Assembly: GCA_963662865.1 (NCBI GenBank)
Contig: OY759969.1
Location: forward strand, 1,364,001 to 1,428,000
Direction: 5' to 3'
From: JAJDYQ01 sp963662865
GTDB lineage: Bacteria; Pseudomonadota; Gammaproteobacteria; JAJDYQ01
DNA length: 64,000 bases
Part shown: positions 35,762-44,094 of the stretch, piece after piece
How the letters are laid out: every line of letters begins with the position of its first letter
How positions within the stretch are numbered: position 1 is the first letter of the stretch
Translations under genes and position numbers: made by a program
Notes under the pieces: model-generated
What the model saw: only the letters and a program-made list of their open reading frames with translations
Told to the model about the DNA's origin: nothing
The model's database searches: none

Positions 35762-35779
35762 GTATTACTTAATACGTCT

Positions 35780-38113
35780 TCAATTTATCCAACCGCTGAC
35801 TCGAATCATACTATCTAAGTCCCGCATGTAACCCAAGAAATTAGGATCATAACCATGATTCCATTGGTACAATCCTCCGTTTTGATCGATCGAAGTTAAA
35901 CCAAATTCCTCAATTTTGTTCCGCCATATCTGAATAGAATGATTCTGAATATCACGATAACTTACTGGAATATTTTTTTCTAAATCACTACTGACTTTGT
36001 CATTGACAATTACAGTAAGCGTGTCGCTTGAAATAATTTTAAATTGTTTTTGAACATGCTGGAAGTTACATTTTTTTTCATTTTTTAATTCTATCGCCTG
36101 GCTATCATTGGCAGCTCTTTGGACTTCTTTCGTTAGCGCCAATGTGGATAATTCATCCAAACTTTGATCTTTCGCTATCAGATTTTCCCAGTATATATCA
36201 AAAATATCAATAGAGTCCTTGAAAGCAGGATGAGCCAAAATCTCTTTGTCACAAATCAATGAGAAATCATAAAGCATACTTTCATGGTTTAGTCCCTCTC
36301 GGTTTACACGCCCTGCAGTCTGCAAAAAGCTGGTTAATGAACAACGCTCACGGAAACCGTTATCAAAATCCAAATCGACACCAGCCTCTACGCAACTGGT
36401 TGCTACAAGATACCAATTCTTGTCTTTCCATGGGCTATCTTTATACTGCCGCTTAGCCAACTCATCAATAATTCGCTCTCGATCAACAGGTGCTAATGCC
36501 GTTGAAATATGCAAAACAATACGCTTTGACAACGGATAATCATCACGTATTTCTGCCTGTAAACGCCGCTGCAATGCTTGGGCAATAACCACTGCTGATT
36601 GCACCGTATTCAGGATTATTAAACGACTTCCCTTTATCTCTTCACTACAAATGGCGTTCAATAATTCCTCTTTGCTGATCGCCTTACCATCTTCAAGCCT
36701 TTCAAAGTTTATTCGCTCTCGCTCGGCAATCTGTGTCTCCTGAAAAAAATCTCCGCTTAATATACTTGGTAATCTGGCCGAATATTCTTCTCCAACAATA
36801 TCCGTCTCCTCCCAGAACTTAACAAGCGAACCAGAAGCCAGAACAAAGTGGCATGACCAGTTATCCGCGAGTTGTTTAATCCAGAACCAGGTCTGCCTCA
36901 TCAGCTTAAGAGGCACACACGCATGGGCCTCATCAATAAATATGGCGGAACCCGGCAATCTATGAAGTTTGCGTAATGTAGAAGGTGATGCGCTGGCCAG
37001 GGTTTCAAAAAACTGCACAGCAGTCGTTACAATAATCGGGGCTTGCCAGTTTTGAGAATATTTCCTTAATTCAGCCTTGCTAAATTCTGCACGATGATGA
37101 TGTTCAGCGATAACCTCGTAAGGATCTTCTCCTTCTAATGCCAGATAACAGCGTAAACGTTTAGCTGTCTGACTAATGACATTAGTGAAGGGTGCAACAA
37201 CAATAATTCGGCGAAGTTTATGATCTATTGCTCTTTGCAGCAGATTGGCGACCACTGCTGTCGTTTTACCCAGACCTACAGGCGCAGCGCAAGTAGTCAT
37301 TTTGTCAGAAATATTGATGTTAAGACACTGGCTAAATAACTTATCACGTAAAACCTTGCGCTCATGGTCTTCCCCTGCCATGTTACCTACAATAGTCGTA
37401 AGTTTTTCAAGCCGTTCCTGCCACCTGGGTTGAATACAGTGAATTTTATTTTCTTTATCCGCCGAATAATACGCGGCAGTATCGCTGTGATCTGCATCCA
37501 CTAGACAAGACAAGAGTAAACGAGTTGCTAATGCTTCATCATTACCGGGACGCGGCGTAGTATGAGCCTCCAGCTTATGATCGCTGCTTGTTTCATGTGC
37601 CGATATAAGGTGATCAACCACAGTCTCTGTCTTTGCAATCAAGTTTTTATGCTGTTTTATATTTTCTTTTGAGCAGTCACCTCGCTTACGACGCCCACCT
37701 CGGAGCAGGCCTATATTCCGCTGCCATTTAAGTTTTTTCTCATCTTTGCAGCTGGCCAAACCTGGCGCATGATGGGCACGAATCAACCATGCAGCCAGGG
37801 TATCTTCAACCTTCAGGGCCACCGCAACACCACCATCTACATGGTCGTAGGGCAATCTACCTGCTTTATCGCCTCTCAACACATCCTGATTACCCGGTTC
37901 CAACTTACCAATATCATGAATACAAAGCGCATTGCGTAGCGATTTCAGATAAGCAGCAATGATGTCCTTTGATAATGCAGCATAATGAAACATCGCATGA
38001 CCATGCGCCAAGCCGATTCGCTCGACTTCAAGCACATGATCTGCATAGCCATGTGGTTCTCGCTCTGGATCATCTTTCGGTGATGAATGGGCAACCAGAT
38101 TATCATTCATCAC
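35780..38113 (-). CDS. cas3: CRISPR helicase-nuclease Cas3 (HD + DExH)
   Basis: The 777-residue Cas3 unwinds and degrades target DNA after Cascade binding. The HD nuclease is N-terminal: His26 in YADH, His66-Asp67 in CIHDIGK, HH in RAHHAPG and Asp206-208 in DADHSD. The helicase has Walker A APVGLGKTT (277-285), DEAH at 394-397 and a late QTAGRVNREG motif VI. All catalytic motifs are present. It starts inside the last codons of cas7 (11-base overlap), so it is translated with the effector genes. In the standard I-C operon cas3 is first; here it is fourth. Confidence 0.96.
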   Translation of the reverse strand: MMNDNLVAHSSPKDDPEREPHGYADHVLEVERIGLAHGHAMFHYAALSKDIIAAYLKSLRNALCIHDIGKLEPGNQDVLRGDKAGRLPYDHVDGGVAVALKVEDTLAAWLIRAHHAPGLASCKDEKKLKWQRNIGLLRGGRRKRGDCSKENIKQHKNLIAKTETVVDHLISAHETSSDHKLEAHTTPRPGNDEALATRLLLSCLVDADHSDTAAYYSADKENKIHCIQPRWQERLEKLTTIVGNMAGEDHERKVLRDKLFSQCLNINISDKMTTCAAPVGLGKTTAVVANLLQRAIDHKLRRIIVVAPFTNVISQTAKRLRCYLALEGEDPYEVIAEHHHRAEFSKAELRKYSQNWQAPIIVTTAVQFFETLASASPSTLRKLHRLPGSAIFIDEAHACVPLKLMRQTWFWIKQLADNWSCHFVLASGSLVKFWEETDIVGEEYSARLPSILSGDFFQETQIAERERINFERLEDGKAISKEELLNAICSEEIKGSRLIILNTVQSAVVIAQALQRRLQAEIRDDYPLSKRIVLHISTALAPVDRERIIDELAKRQYKDSPWKDKNWYLVATSCVEAGVDLDFDNGFRERCSLTSFLQTAGRVNREGLNHESMLYDFSLICDKEILAHPAFKDSIDIFDIYWENLIAKDQSLDELSTLALTKEVQRAANDSQAIELKNEKKCNFQHVQKQFKIISSDTLTVIVNDKVSSDLEKNIPVSYRDIQNHSIQIWRNKIEEFGLTSIDQNGGLYQWNHGYDPNFLGYMRDLDSMIRVSGWIN

Positions 38114-39032
38114 AAAGATCTATAACATCCTTAAAACGATCACGAATATCTTCAATATCACCTAATCCAGGAATAATATAATCGGTACGGGATTTCGGCT
38201 GACTGACCCCTTCCTTAAGCCGTGGGGTCAATGCGTCAATTAACAGATAATCCGGGCACGAACCCAGAGGGCTTTTATGTTCTGCAAACCAAGCATGTAA
38301 TACACTGACCTGTGGCCGAATAGCTGAGCTGGTGTGCTGGTATGCCAGTGGTAACAGAAACTTAAATAACTCCAAGTCTTTGTTATCTGCACCCGTCTTT
38401 CTAGCAATGGTTGGATTAACATAAAACGGGATAACGTAAACTCCATGCCGTACCACCCTAAATCCCAATGGGGCCATGCCTCGATCTTTTCCCTCCTGCA
38501 CCCCGGATTTATTGGTCATGGTGAGTCGTGCGATTTGAACAGACGCTATTGAAACTCCAACACCAACCTGAACAGCCCCTGTACGAATGAAATGATCATA
38601 TCCACCAAGCTTCCTGCGCTCTTTTTGATTTTTATTTAATTCTGCATCTTTTAGACTTTCGAGAAAGGTATTACCAAACAGTCGAGCATCCCAATAGGTA
38701 TCTTTAAAGTCTCTCTCTTCCTTATCAAGAATTTCCTTTCGGTCCCGCCCTCTTGATTCAAGAATCTCAAAACGACGACATGGCTCGTTCTTATCTTCAT
38801 TCTCTTCCAATGCCAATTTTTCCTTGGCAGTTTGAAAAACAACACCATCCTTATCCTCGACTAAATCACGCAGCTTACGCTTAAACGATACCGGCGTAAT
38901 TAAACCTTTACCGCCAACCTCTATTGTACGCGGTTCAGACTCCATATCCGGATCGCCATTGGGATTTGACATCACCACATCGAGTACAACCAAACCGATA
39001 CAACGATTAAAAGGTGCAATATTAGTTTCCAT
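38103..39032 (-). CDS. cas7: Cascade backbone protein Cas7 (Csd2, type I-C)
   Basis: A 309-residue RAMP protein that forms the crRNA-binding filament. It starts with the I-C hallmark RCIGLVVLDVVMSNPNGDPD, then the palm-domain DARLFGNTF and GAVQVGVGVSIASV strands. The region KDKGMAPLGFRVVRHG-like (here DRGMAPLGFRVVRHGVYVIP) is also typical of Csd2. It overlaps cas8c by 11 bases on its left flank in transcription order and cas3 by 11 bases on the other. Confidence 0.96.
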   Translation of the reverse strand: METNIAPFNRCIGLVVLDVVMSNPNGDPDMESEPRTIEVGGKGLITPVSFKRKLRDLVEDKDGVVFQTAKEKLALEENEDKNEPCRRFEILESRGRDRKEILDKEERDFKDTYWDARLFGNTFLESLKDAELNKNQKERRKLGGYDHFIRTGAVQVGVGVSIASVQIARLTMTNKSGVQEGKDRGMAPLGFRVVRHGVYVIPFYVNPTIARKTGADNKDLELFKFLLPLAYQHTSSAIRPQVSVLHAWFAEHKSPLGSCPDYLLIDALTPRLKEGVSQPKSRTDYIIPGLGDIEDIRDRFKDVIDLCDE

Positions 39033-39477
39033 TAGTGTTTTCTCCTGTAGATTCCTTATTTTGTGTTTGGGAAGCGTCTTTTTTAGGGCCGGTATATGGC
39101 CGGCCTGCCAAATAACCCAGCAATAACTCAGCCCTGCTTTCAGGGGTTACTTGACGCAACTGTTGTGATATCAAGTCATGCAGTTCGGCACAATGCGGCT
39201 TTATCCACCTGTAAGCATCCTTGGCACTTACAACTTTTTCGTTAGCAATTTGTTCATTCGACGATAAGCTGATCTTCTCTGCCCATGCCTGATAAACAGC
39301 AGCACGCTGCGCCGTCATTTCTAATGCCTTCAACGGGCTGGCAACTGCTGCCGCATAGGCTTGGTTACCGATTAGTCTCCTCGGTAATTCTCCTTTGCGT
39401 TCACTTTTACAATAACCGATATGGATTTCATCCAATGCGGCACAAAATTGCCCTAGCTTATAGGCCAACTCATCCAT
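39022..39477 (-). CDS. cas11c: Cas11c small subunit from an internal start within cas8c
   Basis: Inside cas8c, AAGGAGG at 39489-39483 is followed after 5 bases by an in-frame ATG at 39477. The product would be the last 151 residues of Cas8c, beginning MDELAYKLGQFCAALDEIH and mostly helical. In studied type I-C systems a separate small subunit, Cas11c, is made exactly this way from the 3' part of cas8c. The ribosome binding site here is the strongest in the operon, far better than expected within a coding region. The internal start is read directly from the sequence; expression is inferred. Confidence 0.75.
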   Translation of the reverse strand: MDELAYKLGQFCAALDEIHIGYCKSERKGELPRRLIGNQAYAAAVASPLKALEMTAQRAAVYQAWAEKISLSSNEQIANEKVVSAKDAYRWIKPHCAELHDLISQQLRQVTPESRAELLLGYLAGRPYTGPKKDASQTQNKESTGENTNGN

Positions 39478-41154
39478 ATATACCTCCTTTGTTCTACCAA
39501 GTTTGTGTAGTAATAGCCCTGTGGCGGTAATCGCACACAAGGCGTTTTGATGATATTTGATAATGCCTTTTTGCTTTAAGGCCACCAATTCAAGTAAACC
39601 GTTGTATTGCTTTAATAAGCGTTGCAACAAACGCCTTGCGAAGTCCTCGTGTTTGTTATCAGCCAAAAATAGGCGCATAATTTCGGCAAACGGCACGCCG
39701 GGAATATCTGACGACTTTAAATCTGCTGCTCGGGAGTACTGTTTTTTAAACAGCAGCGCAAACTGCTTAGGCGAAACTGCAAAAGGAGGTTTGTAAATCT
39801 TTTTTTTGTCCTTGATAAAACGCAGTTTAATATCAGGTCTATTTTTACTGGCCTGACACCAGACATGAGCAGCCGACTTCAGACAGTCAAGCGACTGGGA
39901 TGTAGAAAAAATCGCTTTCTGTACACCATCGCTGATTTTTCGAATAATCATAAAATCAACTTGTTCTATTATTTCAACGTCTTTCCCCTTATAAAGATTA
40001 AAGATTTCTTCTGCCTCCTGTTCGTAATCTTCTTCATCTTCCAGTAATTCTGACTCATGCGACAACAAGCGGACTGCCTTAATATCTGGTTGTGCGCGGC
40101 AAAAGCTAAGCAGCAAATCACCTTTTCCTGTTTCACCCGGCAATACATCCCAGGTGGTCCCTTTTTCCTTGCTATTTAAGTAACGCAATGCACTGGCCAA
40201 TTCACCTGCCAGGTCAGCGGAAACGGGCATACTTTCTGCCGCTTCTTTGCCGTAACGCTGATATGTAGGTACATCTTTTTTTCGAGAATACGTGAACACT
40301 TTACCCAAATGATTACATTTCTCTGTCGGAAATGTATCTGCTACTAATACGCTGTCAGGTTTGCCGCTAATCGCGCAGGTCCCTTTACGCTGCTCTCCCT
40401 TTGCATCTCTTTGATTCAGCACAGTAGTTATAGCGGATTCCCAGTTTTTATCAGCCGCAGAGGCAGAATTACTATTGGTAAAATCTATTAACAATGTCGG
40501 GGGCTGCTTTGGTATTTCACCTTTTCTATTTAGAGATTCTTTTTCACCCAGGCTTGCAAACATGATGAGTGCCGCCAAATTGAGTAGCTTTTCATCAGGA
40601 TTGCGTTCACACTTCTGCCATAGCTTTTCATCCAGCTCATGCAATAAGCCTAACCCATTGTTGTCGACACTCAGGAATTCAGAAAACAGATCAGCGACAA
40701 TAACAGACTCACCTTTCAATGTCTCTCCATAAATATCGGCCCGTTCTTTTAACTCCTCACGATATTTCTTATCCGGCCATTCCTGATGACTGGATAAATC
40801 AATCGGACCACTCCTAAGTTCCTTAAGGCAATCTAAATGTTTTTCAACAGTCGGTTTCGTATTGTTTTTTTTCCATTGCTGGTATTTCTTCACGCCTTCT
40901 GGACGCAATGGGAACTTCAGCTTGACGGCCGGAAACTGATGATGATTACCCTTGCCTTGAGTCCAATATTTTTTATGTTTCTCTTCCGTAAGATGCTCAA
41001 GCTCCGAAATACAACCCTGGTTTTCTTCTGAGGCTAATACCACCCGCAATACATTGATTTTTCCAGGTTCTGATAAACTTTTATGCTTTACCCGTAACAA
41101 ATCTGGATCAAGTTCAGCAATACCATTGCGGACTAACGCTAATTCATTCAGCAT
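39022..41154 (-). CDS. cas8c: Cascade large subunit Cas8c (Csd1)
   Basis: The 710-residue protein is a divergent, long Csd1. The family likeness is clearest in the middle: GTCAISGKPDSVLVADTFP, then FTYSRKKDVPTYQRYGKEAA, then MPVSADLAGELASALRYLNS, matching the Csd1 pattern of a CxxxG turn, an N/S-F stretch, YGKE and a helix before the RxxD region. It recognises the PAM and holds the crRNA 5' end. Typical Csd1 is near 600 residues; the extra length includes an acidic stretch (ELLEDEEDYEQEAEE) and a polar tail. Its 3' part includes a second start for Cas11c. Confidence 0.9.
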   Translation of the reverse strand: MLNELALVRNGIAELDPDLLRVKHKSLSEPGKINVLRVVLASEENQGCISELEHLTEEKHKKYWTQGKGNHHQFPAVKLKFPLRPEGVKKYQQWKKNNTKPTVEKHLDCLKELRSGPIDLSSHQEWPDKKYREELKERADIYGETLKGESVIVADLFSEFLSVDNNGLGLLHELDEKLWQKCERNPDEKLLNLAALIMFASLGEKESLNRKGEIPKQPPTLLIDFTNSNSASAADKNWESAITTVLNQRDAKGEQRKGTCAISGKPDSVLVADTFPTEKCNHLGKVFTYSRKKDVPTYQRYGKEAAESMPVSADLAGELASALRYLNSKEKGTTWDVLPGETGKGDLLLSFCRAQPDIKAVRLLSHESELLEDEEDYEQEAEEIFNLYKGKDVEIIEQVDFMIIRKISDGVQKAIFSTSQSLDCLKSAAHVWCQASKNRPDIKLRFIKDKKKIYKPPFAVSPKQFALLFKKQYSRAADLKSSDIPGVPFAEIMRLFLADNKHEDFARRLLQRLLKQYNGLLELVALKQKGIIKYHQNALCAITATGLLLHKLGRTKEVYMDELAYKLGQFCAALDEIHIGYCKSERKGELPRRLIGNQAYAAAVASPLKALEMTAQRAAVYQAWAEKISLSSNEQIANEKVVSAKDAYRWIKPHCAELHDLISQQLRQVTPESRAELLLGYLAGRPYTGPKKDASQTQNKESTGENTNGN

Positions 41155-41785
41155 AATGAAACACCCCGTTTTCTATCCATGCAACCTCCCCTTGTTGGAA
41201 CCGCGGATTGAATCGACCTGACAGTGGTGGATCGAATACCCGTTTTAACACCGAAACAAGATTCAGATTTATGCCAGTATCAACCTGAGTGACCTCTCTG
41301 AATGGCCCCCAATAGCTGGGGACAAACTCGCTCCAACCCAAACATGGTGTGTGATAGCACTGCCCTTTTTTCAGTCGTCGATCAAACATTGCCTGTAATG
41401 CGTGACAGGGATTGTCTCCAAACTGTAGTGGCTGACCAGAACCATTCTCAATCAAGGCATACAGCCGATAACAGGGTTCGGCGACTGCAAGCGCAGATAG
41501 TTGATAGTTAGATTTTCCTTTCTCACGAAGTGGTCCGCGATAATTAGTCATATATTTTTGAAAATGGATTTCTCCAGTGTTCGGTGATGTTTTTGTACAG
41601 CACAACTCGACATGAGTCGGATTTATATGGGCACGCCCATCCTTGAAGAATGCGATAGATTCGAACAACCCCTTTGCCGCCGACCAGGTTGGTATCGGGT
41701 AGGACGTTGGACTGGACCCGGTATCGGGCCGCGACCACATTGCCAATGGTCCGGTGACCTCCATCTTTATTTCATACTGTTTCAT
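41144..41785 (-). CDS. cas5: crRNA-processing Cas5c (Cas5d)
   Basis: The 213-residue RAMP protein replaces Cas6 in type I-C: it cuts the repeat hairpin and stays at the crRNA 5' end. It begins MKQYEIKMEVTGPLAMWSRP, with SYPIPTWSAAKGLFESIAF as the conserved palm helix (the Tyr of the catalytic triad is in this region). NYRGPLREKGKSNYQLSALAV is in the place of the second basic catalytic cluster, but its Lys-His pair is not obvious. First gene of the cas operon, with GGAG before the ATG. No cas6 is present, as expected. Confidence 0.93.
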   Translation of the reverse strand: MKQYEIKMEVTGPLAMWSRPDTGSSPTSYPIPTWSAAKGLFESIAFFKDGRAHINPTHVELCCTKTSPNTGEIHFQKYMTNYRGPLREKGKSNYQLSALAVAEPCYRLYALIENGSGQPLQFGDNPCHALQAMFDRRLKKGQCYHTPCLGWSEFVPSYWGPFREVTQVDTGINLNLVSVLKRVFDPPLSGRFNPRFQQGEVAWIENGVFHYAE

Positions 41786-41886
41786 TAGCTCGCTCCTTCA
41801 AACGGCTGCAACGATTAAAGCCGCCAGCAACCATTCAATATCATATCATATAATCTTGAGCCTGCTTCTCTTTAAGGTATATGGAC
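41786..41886 (-). promoter_or_regulatory. probable promoter region of the cas operon
   Basis: This 101-base gap precedes cas5 on the minus strand. An AT-rich run reading TTATATGATATGATATTG (about 41854-41837) provides several possible -10 boxes, and GAAGGAG lies before the cas5 start. No exact -35 box is identified. The WYL regulator two genes upstream is the obvious candidate to act here. Confidence 0.35.
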
Positions 41887-42342
41887 TCAGACATATCCAC
41901 TACCTCCCCGCCCAGATTCACGCCGCTTACCCATCGCCATAAACCTATCCGAACCACACCAGACCTCAAGCCTGACCCTCTCCCAGAGATTATCTGTTCC
42001 ATGCTTTTCCACCAGCACGCCGTACAACATCTCACCCCTATCCAGCATTTGTGACACAGCAATATTTTCCTGTCTGGGCAGATGCCCTATGAGATTTCCG
42101 GCCCACCAGATTTCTACGGCACGTTTGTCGTATGGATTCCATGGCGTGCGTAGCAGGTTCAGCCTGTCGCCGGGGTGCATTCTGGGCCATAGCCGCTCGC
42201 CCTCATAGTATTGAAATCCGGCCAGTGGCGAGGTTTGTATCAGCAGGGGCGTCTGTTGTTTAATCGTCTTACCTGCCACTACCGGCATGGCTGCGAGACC
42301 CGCCAGCGACAAGAATTCTTTTAGAAAATTTCGCTTATTCAT
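41887..42342 (-). CDS. secreted HIRAN-domain protein
   Basis: The 151-residue protein has a signal sequence MNKRNFLKEFLSLAGLAAMP with a twin-arginine-like KRNFLK, then a HIRAN domain: AGFQYYEGERLWPRMHPGD, LNLLRTPWNPYDKRAVEIWW and NLIGHLPRQENIAVSQMLDRG. HIRAN domains are usually DNA-end binding modules of cytoplasmic repair enzymes, so export would be odd. TGGAGGTG precedes the ATG. It lies between the WYL regulator and cas5 on the same strand. HIRAN and WYL genes often travel together; function is unknown. Confidence 0.85.
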   Translation of the reverse strand: MNKRNFLKEFLSLAGLAAMPVVAGKTIKQQTPLLIQTSPLAGFQYYEGERLWPRMHPGDRLNLLRTPWNPYDKRAVEIWWAGNLIGHLPRQENIAVSQMLDRGEMLYGVLVEKHGTDNLWERVRLEVWCGSDRFMAMGKRRESGRGGSGYV

Positions 42343-42420
42343 TATTTTTCACCTCCAGATTAAGAACAATTCCATCGGTTAAATCGCCTTGATAACCCTA
42401 CTTATATACCGCCGGTGGCT

Positions 42421-43407
42421 CTATCCATGGGTCCGTGACTGATATATTTTTATCGTCTCCAGCAGATGGTTGCTCACCTGCCGCCGCAGCGACGGCGGCG
42501 CGATGACTTCCACATCAGGCCCGAACTTGAGTATTTCCCGGATCAGCTCGGTCGGGTTGCCGTAGGGAATTTTCAGTTCATACCGGCCGTCCGGCAGTAC
42601 TCTGCCCTGTTGTTGCGGGTGCCAGTGTTCATCGGCTACCCATTTGGCAGCCTCGCTGCTGAATGTCAGGTGTGCGGTTGCCGTGGCCGGTCCGGCGTAG
42701 ATACCAAAGGTACGGGTAAAGTGCTCGTCCAGTGCCTCGTCGTTGCATTCCAGGGCTGCGGCGGTGTCGATAAAGGTGGGTTTTATCCTGTCCAATGAGA
42801 ATGTGCGTAATTCTTTTCTCAGATGACACCAGCCGTCCAGATACCAGTTATCCCGGTAGTAAATCAAGCGTTGGGGCGACACCATGCGCTCGGTTAGCCG
42901 GTCACGCTGACGGCCATGGTAAAGCACATTGACCCTGCGGCGACCCAGCAGGGCGGTTGTCAGTTTGCGAAAGTCTTCGCTATTCGCTGGCCGGGCTTCT
43001 GTTTGCAGTATCTTTATCCTTCTGGCCAATTCCCGACTTTCTGTGCCCATGATTTTAAGCAGGTCTTCTATTCGTTGCCTGAATGCCTTTATGCTGTCAT
43101 CCAGCAGGCCGGGCTGTATGTCGCTGAGTAATTTTTGTGTTGTTAACAGGGCGTACAGCTCTTCTGAATTGAACCACAGGCCTGGTATTTCATAGGGATG
43201 TACGCCATGCTGCTGGTCGTAGTAGTAGCCGTTGCGTGTCCTGTCATAGGTGATCGGCGCATTGAGAAAATTACGCATGTCTTCGATCGTGCGCTTGATG
43301 GTTGAGCGGTTGGATTCCAGTTTTTCTTCCAGTTCTCGCCGTGTTATCGGCGTGCGCCGGGATGAAAATATTTTATGTAATCCGAGTATTCGGTCGAAAC
43401 GGTCCAT
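42421..43407 (-). CDS. HTH-WYL domain transcriptional regulator
   Basis: A protein of 328 residues with an N-terminal winged helix (ILGLHKIFSSRRTPITRRELEEKL, SRSTIKR-type recognition helix in SNRSTIKRTIEDMR) and a central WYL domain (VNVLYHGRQRDRLTERMVSP, YYRDNWYLDGWCHLRKELR). It ends in the WCX region. WYL domains sense nucleic acids or nucleotides and several regulate CRISPR loci. I start it at the ATG at 43407 (MDRFDRILGL); a GTG four codons earlier is also possible. The position upstream of HIRAN and cas5 suggests control of this island. Confidence 0.92.
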   Translation of the reverse strand: MDRFDRILGLHKIFSSRRTPITRRELEEKLESNRSTIKRTIEDMRNFLNAPITYDRTRNGYYYDQQHGVHPYEIPGLWFNSEELYALLTTQKLLSDIQPGLLDDSIKAFRQRIEDLLKIMGTESRELARRIKILQTEARPANSEDFRKLTTALLGRRRVNVLYHGRQRDRLTERMVSPQRLIYYRDNWYLDGWCHLRKELRTFSLDRIKPTFIDTAAALECNDEALDEHFTRTFGIYAGPATATAHLTFSSEAAKWVADEHWHPQQQGRVLPDGRYELKIPYGNPTELIREILKFGPDVEVIAPPSLRRQVSNHLLETIKIYQSRTHG

Positions 43408-43442
43408 GTGGCAGGCCACGGTAAGACGAGGATATTAACTTA

Positions 43443-44093
43443 TTACATATCATTTAATAATGCCAGTCTTTCTGGTGTCCCCACGTCATTCCAATCCCCT
43501 CTATGGTGTTCAGCCGTCACTTCATTGCGCCGCATCGCCTCTCTGAGGACTGACACCAGGGGGAATTTTCCTGCTCGCCGGCCGTTGAATAATGCCTTTC
43601 TATACAGGCCAATACCGCTGAAAGTCAGGCGGGGTTCTCCCTCGCTGCCGGCGTATCCATCAGACAGCGCAAAGTCACCGGCAGGATGATGTGCCGGGTT
43701 ATCAACCAGTACGATGTGAGCCTGCCCTGCGAGGGTATCCGGCAAATCGGAATAGTTATAGTCTGTCCGGATATCGCCATTCACCACGATGAAGGTATCG
43801 CTGAGCAGATCGAGGGCGTGGAATATGCCCCCGCCTGTTTCATAGGTTGTTTCAGGTTCTCTGGAGTACGCTATGCGGACATTGTGGCGGGAGCCGTCTT
43901 GCAGATAGGTCTCGATCTTTTGCCCAAGCCAGCCGGTATTGATGACCAGTTCATGAATGCCCGCCTTTCTTAGTGCCTCGATATGGTATTCAATCAGGCA
44001 TTTGCCGCGAACCTTGAGCAGGGGTTTGGGTGTTTTATCCGTCAGCGGACGCATACGCTGGCCCCGGCCTGCCGCCAGTATCATGGCTTTCAT
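43443..44093 (-). CDS. murU: N-acetylmuramate alpha-1-phosphate uridylyltransferase
   Basis: A nucleotidyltransferase of 216 residues that makes UDP-MurNAc from MurNAc-1-P in the cell-wall recycling shortcut. It opens MKAMILAAGRGQRMRPLTDK with the pyrophosphorylase signature GxGxRxxPLT and TPKPLL. VNGDIRTDYNY holds the metal-binding Asp. I start it at 44093, one base after the amgK stop, although the frame is open 32 codons further into amgK. The pairing with amgK confirms the assignment. Confidence 0.94.
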   Translation of the reverse strand: MKAMILAAGRGQRMRPLTDKTPKPLLKVRGKCLIEYHIEALRKAGIHELVINTGWLGQKIETYLQDGSRHNVRIAYSREPETTYETGGGIFHALDLLSDTFIVVNGDIRTDYNYSDLPDTLAGQAHIVLVDNPAHHPAGDFALSDGYAGSEGEPRLTFSGIGLYRKALFNGRRAGKFPLVSVLREAMRRNEVTAEHHRGDWNDVGTPERLALLNDM

Positions 44094-44094
44094 T

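Noticed and set aside
35780..41785. Assignment of the cas operon to subtype I-B or I-G because of the cas3 position
   Set aside because: Cas5c without Cas6, a Csd1-like large subunit, Csd2-type Cas7 and a repeat ending in GTGGATTGAAAC are all type I-C.
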